24,838 nt of DNA from assembly GCA_030619345.1 (NCBI GenBank), contig JAUXBO010000003.1, positions 1 to 24,838 on the forward strand, given 5' to 3'. Numbering within the stretch: position 1 is the first letter of the stretch; every line of letters begins with the position of its first letter. A program made the position numbers and the translations under genes. Shown here piece after piece: positions 6,210 through 13,098 of this stretch. This stretch comes from Candidatus Zixiibacteriota bacterium (GTDB lineage: Bacteria > Zixibacteria > MSB-5A5 > GN15 > FEB-12). The notes under the pieces were generated by a model, which searched no databases, had not been told where the DNA came from, and saw only the letters and a program-made list of their open reading frames with translations.

Positions 6210-8585
6210 TTATATAAAACGTAATGGTACCTGAACTCTCAGGCTAATGTTTCTACCCATGGAAAGGGCATAGCCCTTGTAAGTGTCAAGAAAATCCACG
6301 TAGGCCTTGTCAAGAAGATTCTCAGCTTCCAGGTAGATTGAAACCGACTGGCCATCAAAGTCTAAGGTCATTCCGATACCGGCACTGAAAATCGTATATG
6401 CGTCGGTACTGGCCGTCCCAAAGGGTATCACATCGAATTGGGAAAATGGTTCATAAGTACCTGCCGACTTCTTTGACATGACATGTTTCATGCGAATTTC
6501 CGCGAATGGGCTGTGTAGCATTCCCTGTTTCGATGTTGAAAAACGAACGCCGGTAATAATTCTATCAGCCGGCATCAGAGGCAGTTTCTCGCCGGTGGCT
6601 TCGTTATCGCTTGAAGTCGCGGAATATGCAGCATCGATTCTCAGCCATTGAAAAACGTCAACTTCGGTCGATAATTCAAGACCAGATATTGTGCCATCCG
6701 TCTGATCGGTAGCTAAAATCGGAAAAGTGATATTTCCAATTGTCGTATCTCTACTTTGATTTCTCAGGAATATATAGTTGTCAATCCGGTTGTAATAGAC
6801 GGTAGCTTTTGCTAAAGCTCGTTCAGTTCTAAATCTTAAGCTGGCATCTATACTGTAACTGCGTTCAGGATCGAGATAAGGATTGCCGATTTGAAATGCC
6901 TGAACGCCTCCATGTACTCCGTAGGCGTGAAGTTCGAACAGATCCGGGGCGCGAAAGCCGATGCTGAAATTCGATGCCAGAGCGAGGAATTCTGTCAAAC
7001 GATAGCTGCCACCGACCGATCCCGAAGTTACACTATAATTCTGTGTCAGTACCTCGCTTGTTTCTCCTGCTGCAGTGTCAGGTAGCAGCATAGCCTCGTT
7101 CGCCTCGGCTTCGTGTTTACGATAATCATACCTGATACCGGCATTCAGGGTTAGATTGTTTCGTGAGTATTCCTCGAAAACGAAAAACCCGAGGTCGAAT
7201 ACATCCGCATTGGGCAAAAGACCTGATGCACGGGTATCCTGGTCCTGAACATTAAGATCGATTCCAACAGTACCACTCAAGCCATATAAATCGCTGTGTA
7301 AAAGATCAAGCCGCGCGGCATAGACCGACCGAATAAGGCAAACTTCCCATTCAGGATTATCTTCAAAGCTTACCCCCTCCGCTGCCTGTCTTACATTCCT
7401 CTGAAAACTGAGCGTCGGTTTGAGCGTGATCGCGGGACTCACCAGGAAATTACCCTTAATCTTGAAATTGTCATTCTCCAGGTTCTGAGCGATTGGATTT
7501 CCGTCACCCAATAGATAGTTTTGCTCACTGTCATAACGGTCATAGATGGCCTGAAGATTGCCAAAGGAACCGGATGTTCCTATAAGGACAAAACCGGAAT
7601 ATTGATCGAAATTGGTGTGTGGTAGTTCTCCCGTAAATTTGGGGTCGCCGGGAGTATTTGTTTCGGAGTAGGTTGGCTTGTGCGGTGTGCTGAAATTGTC
7701 AGCCTTCCTGCCTGTGAAGCCGGCTCGATAGCCGACGGTACCGGAAATTCCTTCCAACTCAATCCCCCCTGCCCATTCCCGGTTGTTCAAGAAATATTGA
7801 CCTTTAAGCAAACCGCCCAGAGAAGATTCGCTCGAACCTCTAACCGGCATTGGCTTGGTAATAACATTGACTACACCTCCGAGGGCATCCGATCCGTATA
7901 ATATACTGGCTGCTCCCTGGACAACTTCAATGCGTCCCGCCTGGGATACATTAAGAACTGGTTGATGGCGGAAGGAAAACTGATAGTGCTCCATCGGCAC
8001 ACCATCTTTCATAACGCGAATTCGATTACCACTTAAACCGCGAATGACCGGTTTACCGGCCTGCGGTCCTGTGCTAATGTTCGATATTCCCGGCAGTTTC
8101 TCCAGAACCTTGCCTAGGGCAGCGGTCTCACCGGCCATAAGCTTTTGACCTCCCACAACCTGAACATCCTGTGGTGTTATCATAGGATCAGATGCGATGG
8201 GCGAACCGGTCACAATGATGTCTCTGCCTTTCAAAGCTTTTACTTTAAGTGCGACCTTAAGCTCTTCACTTGTGCTTGAAAACGGATCGACCTTTAACGT
8301 ATAGGTAGTATAGCCCACATGACTGATTTCAATGAGAATTGGATTCTCTGGTAGGCCACGCAATTCAAATCGACCTTCGGAGTCAGTTGGCACAACCCTG
8401 TCCAGCGATAGAATTGTGACATTTGCATTGACCAGCGGTACGCTATTTTGGTCGGTCACGATACCGGATATGCTCCCTCCGGCAGGGCCGACAGAAACAT
8501 CGTCCGCCCGGATAGCTATAGCCAGAGTCATAATTGCCATTAATATGGCAAAACAAAGAAATCTCCGCTCTATTATTTTGGACAT
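6210..8585 (-). CDS. TonB-dependent outer-membrane receptor with N-terminal carboxypeptidase-like domain
   Basis: The start ATG at 8585 has AAGGA about seven bases upstream and begins a signal peptide (MSKIIERRFLCFAILMAIMT...AIRA). The 791-residue product has a CarboxypepD_reg-like beta-sandwich (~35-110, GGSISGIVTDQNSVPLVNA), a TonB-box-like DIIVTG (~118), a plug domain (~125-240: KVLEKLPGISNI, PVIRGLSGNRIRVMKDGVP, RIEVVQGAASILYGSDALGG) and a 22-strand-type barrel to the C-terminus. Such receptors import metal chelates, cobalamin or other large ligands using TonB energy. The plug resembles metal receptors of the CirA/ZnuD kind, and the upstream small protein carries a His/Cys cluster, so a metal substrate is a reasonable inference. 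No TonB-ExbBD or ABC permease is nearby. The leader holds several inverted repeats that may regulate it. Family call firm, ligand unknown. Confidence 0.93.
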   Translation of the reverse strand: MSKIIERRFLCFAILMAIMTLAIAIRADDVSVGPAGGSISGIVTDQNSVPLVNANVTILSLDRVVPTDSEGRFELRGLPENPILIEISHVGYTTYTLKVDPFSSTSEELKVALKVKALKGRDIIVTGSPIASDPMITPQDVQVVGGQKLMAGETAALGKVLEKLPGISNISTGPQAGKPVIRGLSGNRIRVMKDGVPMEHYQFSFRHQPVLNVSQAGRIEVVQGAASILYGSDALGGVVNVITKPMPVRGSSESSLGGLLKGQYFLNNREWAGGIELEGISGTVGYRAGFTGRKADNFSTPHKPTYSETNTPGDPKFTGELPHTNFDQYSGFVLIGTSGSFGNLQAIYDRYDSEQNYLLGDGNPIAQNLENDNFKIKGNFLVSPAITLKPTLSFQRNVRQAAEGVSFEDNPEWEVCLIRSVYAARLDLLHSDLYGLSGTVGIDLNVQDQDTRASGLLPNADVFDLGFFVFEEYSRNNLTLNAGIRYDYRKHEAEANEAMLLPDTAAGETSEVLTQNYSVTSGSVGGSYRLTEFLALASNFSIGFRAPDLFELHAYGVHGGVQAFQIGNPYLDPERSYSIDASLRFRTERALAKATVYYNRIDNYIFLRNQSRDTTIGNITFPILATDQTDGTISGLELSTEVDVFQWLRIDAAYSATSSDNEATGEKLPLMPADRIITGVRFSTSKQGMLHSPFAEIRMKHVMSKKSAGTYEPFSQFDVIPFGTASTDAYTIFSAGIGMTLDFDGQSVSIYLEAENLLDKAYVDFLDTYKGYALSMGRNISLRVQVPLRFI

Positions 8586-8610
8586 ATGTATTTCCTTTGT
8601 AAGCAGAATT

Positions 8611-8626
8611 ATTCCGAAAACGGAAT
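8611..8626 (-). promoter_or_regulatory. Small hairpin in the receptor leader
   Basis: ATTCCG-AAAA-CGGAAT forms a perfect six-base-pair hairpin with a four-base loop, 26 bases upstream of the receptor ATG. It could influence translation or mRNA stability. Function is unproven. Confidence 0.4.
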
Positions 8627-8643
8627 TCTCATTTGCATGGGAT

Positions 8644-8679
8644 ATTCCCATTAACATTTGTTAATGACAGTATGGGAAT
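8644..8679 (-). promoter_or_regulatory. Nested inverted repeats upstream of the receptor (operator or alternative hairpins)
   Basis: CATTAACATTTGTTAATG (8649-8666) is a palindrome with perfect eight-base arms. Overlapping it, ATTCCCAT and ATGGGAAT (outer arms at 8644-8651 and 8672-8679) form a second inverted repeat. The two structures share bases and are mutually exclusive as RNA. They sit between the small His/Cys protein gene and the receptor gene. They could be a repressor site (Fur/Zur-like, though not matching the standard box) or a leader switch. Confidence 0.45.
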
Positions 8680-8688
8680 CTTGCGAAT

Positions 8689-8991
8689 TCAGACTTCTTG
8701 AAAGAAAAAAGGCAAAGAACAGGGAGGTGATCTGGTAAGTCCTGAAAAAATGAAGAAATAATGTATTGAGCTCTTATTGCCTATCTGTGTTGTCTTAGTT
8801 GGATTAGAGAAAAAGGTTATGCAAATGGCTGCTGTAATAATCAAAGTCATAGCCAGTAGACATATTTGGCAATGACCATCGTGACAGTGAGTTGTATGAT
8901 AAAGTACACCGGCAAATCCAACCAATATCGCCATAATTGACAGCAATAATAGCCAGACCGGGAATTTAGCTTTTAGTCCCGCAGCTTTCAT
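8689..8991 (-). CDS. Small membrane protein with His/Cys metal-binding-like loop
   Basis: A 100-residue protein with two hydrophobic helices (~12-30 and ~42-62) joined by a loop HTTHCHDGHCQIC (residues 32-44), rich in His and Cys spaced as in metal-binding sites. The C-terminus has an SPP motif (RSPPCSLPFF). Short proteins of this build, recalling DUF2946-like proteins, often sit next to copper- or zinc-related transporters and outer-membrane receptors. Here the TonB-dependent receptor lies 103 bases downstream on the same strand, which supports a shared role in metal acquisition or sensing. The ATG at 8991 has no clear Shine-Dalgarno sequence. I do not recognise the exact family, and metal binding is inferred from residue pattern only. 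Confidence 0.65.
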   Translation of the reverse strand: MKAAGLKAKFPVWLLLLSIMAILVGFAGVLYHTTHCHDGHCQICLLAMTLIITAAICITFFSNPTKTTQIGNKSSIHYFFIFSGLTRSPPCSLPFFFQEV

Positions 8992-9200
8992 ATTACCAAT
9001 TTCAAATAGTTAATTATCAACAACATAACAGGAATTACAAAGTAATATCAATGTCAATTGAAATCAACACCCTATTTATGACTGGGGGATTTATTGCTAG
9101 AAAATTGGATTAGCGGCAGTTATTGGTCACGATTTGGTCACACAAATATCATCCCGGAAGATCAAGAGACTTCACTTTTATGTAAATATTCTCTGTCTAA

Positions 9201-9226
9201 ATGTAAAGTATACTTGACATTATGTC
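9201..9226 (+). promoter_or_regulatory. Predicted operator: overlapping palindromes at the -35 box
   Basis: ATGTAAAGTATACTTGACAT (9201-9220) is palindromic at 18 of 20 positions, with the perfect core AAGTATACTT. A second palindrome GACATTATGTC (9216-9226) overlaps its right end. Both cover the -35 hexamer of the promoter for the small Xre-type regulator gene, the usual layout for an autorepressor site. Binding by that regulator is inference. Confidence 0.6.
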
Positions 9227-9242
9227 GAAGATGGTTTACAGT
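9214..9242 (+). promoter_or_regulatory. Sigma-70-type promoter of the Xre regulator operon
   Basis: A perfect TTGACA (9214-9219), a 17-base spacer and TACAGT (9237-9242), placed 40 bases before the regulator ATG. It is the best housekeeping-type promoter seen in the window and is embedded in palindromic operator-like sequence. Confidence 0.6.
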
Positions 9243-9282
9243 TAGGTAAGGTAAGTATATCAAGCGGACTCGAAAGTTACAG

Positions 9283-9492
9283 ATGAAAACGAATTTGAGA
9301 AGGTTTCGATTTGAACGAGGAGAACTTAGTCAGCAACAATTGGCTGATATGGTCTCTGTTTCACGCCAGACAATCGTGGCCATCGAGAAGGGCAACTACA
9401 GCCCGTCGGTGAAGCTGGCATTGCTCCTGGCGGAAAAGCTGGAGACCACGGTCGAGGAACTCTTCGAACTGGAGGATGAAGATCATGATTAA
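9283..9492 (+). CDS. Small Xre-family transcriptional regulator
   Basis: A 69-residue protein made almost wholly of one Cro/CI-type helix-turn-helix: RGELSQQQLADMVSVSRQTI (residues 13-32) then VAIEKGNYSPSVKLALLLAE. This is the YgzD/YozG-like class of stand-alone HTH proteins. Such regulators are commonly encoded just before a small membrane protein and control their own operon. Here the following membrane-protein gene overlaps by eight bases, implying translational coupling. An operator-like palindrome overlaps the promoter 60-80 bases upstream. The ribosome site is weak (GAAAG region). The C-terminus is acidic (ELEDEDHD). Family secure; regulated targets beyond its own operon unknown. Confidence 0.9.
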   Translation: MKTNLRRFRFERGELSQQQLADMVSVSRQTIVAIEKGNYSPSVKLALLLAEKLETTVEELFELEDEDHD

Positions 9493-10762
9493 ACGTGACA
9501 GGATATTCTACGCGGCCTGTGGACTCTTCATGGTGGGGATAGTTCTGGCATTGATGGAATATGAATTCGCGCTGCTGTTCATAGTTGGTGCCTATCTGCT
9601 CAGACCGACTTTGCATGTCTTCGATTTGGCCGGGAAGAAGGCGGATGAACGTCAGGTGCAGATTCATTCCCGATCGGGCAATGTCGCATTTATCGCAGTA
9701 ATAATCACTGCGATTGGCCTAGCTTTGCTACGCATTGCTAATGGGGAAACGGCAGAGGAATTCTATGCACTTATTGGTATCGGCATCGCCGCCCGAGCTC
9801 TTGTTGGGCTATTGATGATCGGCGAGTTTCGCAGAACCGGTGTGTTGATCATTATTGCAGTTGGTGTGGTTACGGCACTATTCGGCCTCGCATCAGGCGG
9901 ATTCAGTCCGGCAGGGCTTTTCGTTTGCCTCCTGGGTTTGCTATTTGCTTCCCTGGGCTTTGCAGCGCGTCGTTTTCCGCGCGCCATAGCAGCGGTGCTG
10001 ACCGTAATTGCCTTGGTTATGATATTCGGTTTCAAACTGTACCAGTTCCGGCCAGCCGGCTCGGCGATGACGTTTGCAGTATTGGTAATGCTCCTGGCCG
10101 CAATTTCTATATTCCTCAGCAGTCGTTCGGAGGACAGCGCGACAGGAGCCGGATCATCAAAGTCGTCGCGTGCGATTGTGCTGGTTGCAATCAGTCTCTC
10201 TTTGATAGTGTTGTTCGCCTATATCGAGATAGGCTCAAAGTCCGGGGATTACAAGCAGACCGCCAACCAAGTATCTCAAGAGTACACAGAAATACAGGGG
10301 ATTGCAGCAATTGGCCCGTTTGAATACTACCCGAACGGCAAATTGGAATCTTGCACGATTGTACGTGAGGACACTCTCTCAGGACAACCGTTGTCAGCCG
10401 GTACCGTTGTCCATCTCACCAATGACGGTGTCCTGGATTGGTGTTTCCTGCAACAGGATACGGAAATCCAGGGTCATTTGTGCAGAGGTGAAAGTCATGG
10501 TTTCATGACTGGTTTTCATCCGAACGGACAGTTGAAAACTGCCTGGCTGGCACGCGATGAAGTTATTCAAGGTATCCCGTGCGCAAAATTTCGCTTCATG
10601 TCGTCGGTTTTTGGAGGTGGTGATGCTACACGATTTCATGAGAACGGTCAACTGAGCTTTTGTACACTTTCGGATGGCATGACTATTGAGGATCAGGAAT
10701 TCGAGAAAGGTGACCCCGTACGCTTCGACGAACACGGGAAGATGATTGTCGGCAAGCAGTAA
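9485..10762 (+). CDS. Membrane protein with DUF2178-like N-terminus and C-terminal MORN-like repeats
   Basis: The ATG at 9485 is preferred over 9476 because GGAGG (9471-9475) lies nine bases before it and abuts the other. The 425-residue product has about eight hydrophobic helices (residues ~8-210 and 230-247). A KADERQ motif after the second helix recalls the DUF2178-type membrane proteins paired with small Xre regulators. The C-terminal ~165 residues are soluble and carry three or four ~40-residue repeats centred on YYPNGKL, FHPNGQL, RFHENGQL and FDEHGKM, like the MORN-variant repeats of YwqK-type proteins, with IQG spacers. It overlaps the regulator gene by eight bases. The likely topology is a membrane anchor presenting a repeat domain; the role is unknown, possibly a cell-envelope sensor or partner of the regulator. 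The fusion of these parts is the odd feature. Confidence 0.8.
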   Translation: MIKRDRIFYAACGLFMVGIVLALMEYEFALLFIVGAYLLRPTLHVFDLAGKKADERQVQIHSRSGNVAFIAVIITAIGLALLRIANGETAEEFYALIGIGIAARALVGLLMIGEFRRTGVLIIIAVGVVTALFGLASGGFSPAGLFVCLLGLLFASLGFAARRFPRAIAAVLTVIALVMIFGFKLYQFRPAGSAMTFAVLVMLLAAISIFLSSRSEDSATGAGSSKSSRAIVLVAISLSLIVLFAYIEIGSKSGDYKQTANQVSQEYTEIQGIAAIGPFEYYPNGKLESCTIVREDTLSGQPLSAGTVVHLTNDGVLDWCFLQQDTEIQGHLCRGESHGFMTGFHPNGQLKTAWLARDEVIQGIPCAKFRFMSSVFGGGDATRFHENGQLSFCTLSDGMTIEDQEFEKGDPVRFDEHGKMIVGKQ

Positions 10763-11092
10763 TCATAGGGGGAATCACCGTCAGATTTGAGATGCAGTTT
10801 TTTGAAACGAGGAGTAAAACCTGAAAGCAGAATCTTTCTTGGGACCTGTTCTTGACTCAGCCTGTACGACCATGCCTATTCCAAACAGAAAATTGTGGAG
10901 GTGGTCTGTCTAAATCATCCAAGAATCGTCACGTTTTGGAAAATTGTCGAAGATCGACGAGAGCAATTCCTGGTTATGATTGAGCCTGTTTCAACGGATT
11001 TTTTGTTACCAGGGACGTAAAGATCAATCGCAGATCCCTGTCCATCAGTTCCGATATCGTTTGACATTGCAACGTTGGTTACTCATTATATC
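10763..11092. other. Intergenic region without a recognisable gene
   Basis: About 330 bases. The longest open stretch (~50 codons around 10820-10980) has no good start and no recognisable motif. An inverted pair CAGGGA/TCCCTG lies near 11012-11041, and a GAGCCTGTTTCAAC string near 10981 recalls the end of the palindromic element at 5970. No clear terminator or promoter was identified. Confidence 0.5.
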
Positions 11093-12913
11093 ATGATGAA
11101 TTTTACAGTGCACAAAAGCCCTCACCATTTTCATATACCCGTGATGGGCACCGGTTTTAGTATTGATACGCCCCTGCGAGTGGCGAAATATGGCATCTCC
11201 TCGGTGATCTCACTTAGCGATGATGTTCTCCTGGAGCAGATGCGGAAATTCCACTGCCAAAAGTTTGGGATGCAATATGAGCTGATACCTGACACCGATG
11301 AAAATGCTCGAGCCAGCCGTGTCACCGCCTATTTGGATCTTCTGGACGGGTTGGTCCGTGAGCAGGTCAAGGAACTGCAGTCTTCGCCGTTCGAGAAGGG
11401 TAGCGAGATTACACGATACTTTGAGATGCTTCCAGATTCACCTCTTAAAACATCATATTCCGATATGCTCACAGAGTCAGACCCTGTTGAGAAAATCAGG
11501 CTGCAGGATTCATTGCGCTGTCAGGCACTGCCAGGCGGAATTGATGTAAATATCATGACCAAGTTGGATCGCGATCATTACCGGAGTGGAAATAAGCTAC
11601 CGGCCGAATTTGCCGATGCTATGGCCGCGCTGCGTGGCTATGCCGAGAGTACCGTACGATCATCCATTATCTTTTCCGCCGGGATTAACCGACGCCTTTA
11701 TGGTTACCTTGCGAATTTCAAAGACTTTTTTCCGGACGACACGGGCGTTCTCCGCAAAAAAATCGTTCTGAAAGTAAGCGATTTCCGTTCAGCAATAATC
11801 CAGGGAAAGTACCTGGCCAGGAAAGGGCTATGGGTTTCAGAGTACAGAATTGAATCAGGACTTAATTGTGGTGGCCACGCTTTTGCTACCGATGGATTCC
11901 TGATGGGTCCCATACTGGAAGAGTTTAGGTGCAAGAAAACAGAATTGGTAGATAGTCTTCACGAAGCGTACAACAAGGCGCTTGCTGGTCAGGAACGTCC
12001 TTTGGTTAAGTCACCGCTTGAAGTTTGTATCACGGTGCAGGGTGGAATAGGTACTGCCGAGGAAGACAGGTTTCTCATGAAACACTATGGAGTTGATGGC
12101 ACCGGTTGGGGAACGCCATTCTTACTTGTACCGGAAGTAACAAACATTGATGATGATCATCTCCAGAAACTATCGATTGCAGGTGACAGTGATGTATACT
12201 TGAGTGATCGCTCACCGCTGGGTGTACCTTTTTGGAGTTTGCGCACCTCTGCAAGCGAAAAAGTTCGCCTCCAGCGGATAGATGCAAATAAGCCCGGTAG
12301 TCCCTGTCCAAAGGGTTTCCTGATCTCCAATACTGAGTTTACCAAAGTTCCAATCTGTCGCGCTTCACGAGTCTATCAGAAGCGTAAGCTAAAGCAACTC
12401 GCAGATTCTGATTTACCCACCAAACAACTTGGCCTCAGGAAAGAAGGCGTTATCGCCAAATCCTGTATTTGCCACGACCTGGCCGGGGGAGCAACATTGA
12501 AGTATGGCATAGATAAAAACGCGAATCCATCAATTTGCTGCGGTCCTAACATTGTGAATTTTTCCAAAATAGCCTCTCTGGAGGAAATGGTTGGCCACAT
12601 CTATGGACGTCTGTCATTGCTAACTGAATCTGATCGCTCGCATATGTTCGTCCAGGAAGTGTCGATTTATGTCGATTACTTCCGTGGTGAACTCCAGAAA
12701 GCGTCGGAAGGTCTGTTGGACAAGACCGGCAAGTTTTTCCTGGACTTCAAACAGAATCTAAACTCCGCTATAGAATACTATCGAGATCTTTCTGAGCAAA
12801 TAAGCCAGGAACATAGAGAACGGTTTCTGCGCGACCTCGACACTCTGTTTGCAGAGATAGAAAAAGTTCTTCCCGAATCCACGACTACAATACCTCTTGG
12901 AGCTACTTCATAG
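11093..12913 (+). CDS. Large Cys-containing protein of unknown function, perhaps a nitronate monooxygenase-like TIM barrel
   Basis: About 606 residues from the ATG at 11093 (11096 also possible; an in-frame TTG at 11075 is less likely, and no good ribosome site is seen). There is no signal peptide or membrane helix, so it is probably cytoplasmic. The N-terminus IPVMGTGFSIDTPLRVAKYG, the central SGLNCGGHAFATDG (Cys259) and VQGGIGTAEEDRF followed by GVDGTGWGTPFLL, with SPLGVPF, resemble the phosphate-binding and active-site loops of FMN-dependent nitronate monooxygenase-type barrels. The C-terminal third has Cys405, 422, 458, 460, 482 and 483 (PCPKG, SCICHD, SICCGPN), which might bind a metal or Fe-S cluster. 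It is much longer than ordinary nitronate monooxygenases (~320-360 aa). It stands alone between convergent operons. The gene is real; the functional idea is weak. Confidence 0.8.
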   Translation: MMNFTVHKSPHHFHIPVMGTGFSIDTPLRVAKYGISSVISLSDDVLLEQMRKFHCQKFGMQYELIPDTDENARASRVTAYLDLLDGLVREQVKELQSSPFEKGSEITRYFEMLPDSPLKTSYSDMLTESDPVEKIRLQDSLRCQALPGGIDVNIMTKLDRDHYRSGNKLPAEFADAMAALRGYAESTVRSSIIFSAGINRRLYGYLANFKDFFPDDTGVLRKKIVLKVSDFRSAIIQGKYLARKGLWVSEYRIESGLNCGGHAFATDGFLMGPILEEFRCKKTELVDSLHEAYNKALAGQERPLVKSPLEVCITVQGGIGTAEEDRFLMKHYGVDGTGWGTPFLLVPEVTNIDDDHLQKLSIAGDSDVYLSDRSPLGVPFWSLRTSASEKVRLQRIDANKPGSPCPKGFLISNTEFTKVPICRASRVYQKRKLKQLADSDLPTKQLGLRKEGVIAKSCICHDLAGGATLKYGIDKNANPSICCGPNIVNFSKIASLEEMVGHIYGRLSLLTESDRSHMFVQEVSIYVDYFRGELQKASEGLLDKTGKFFLDFKQNLNSAIEYYRDLSEQISQEHRERFLRDLDTLFAEIEKVLPESTTTIPLGATS

Positions 12914-13098
12914 CGAGTCACCAGACGGACACAGGGTAGCGTTCAACGGCGGATGGCTTGGATCAATCCCTTTGCACTTTCTTTTTGTGCAAGTGTCAAC
13001 TCAAGTCCGTCCTGCTACACCTTAACTCTTCATAGCTATTTGTTTTGATGTCAGATATGTTACTCTTGTTCCTATCCTTTTTGGGAGTCTTTGTTTCC

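Larger units (their letters stand above)
8992..9282. other. Divergent intergenic region
   Basis: About 290 bases, AT-rich, between the minus-strand metal/receptor pair and the plus-strand Xre operon. It contains a direct repeat of TTGGTCAC (9123-9130 and 9134-9141, 11-base period) and the promoter/operator described separately. No gene is visible. A TTGACA on the minus strand near 9050 lacks a convincing -10. Confidence 0.6.

Noticed and set aside
9123..9141. Tandem TTGGTCAC repeat as an attachment site or iteron
   Set aside because: Only two copies, with no integrase or replication gene nearby.
10820..10980. Fifty-codon open stretch in the gap before the Cys-rich gene
   Set aside because: No start codon with a ribosome site and no recognisable motif.
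12972..12993. TTGCAC/GTGCAA hairpin between the Cys-rich gene and the RND gene, as a bidirectional terminator
   Set aside because: Short AT-rich stem with a T-rich loop but no T-tract after the stem on either strand.
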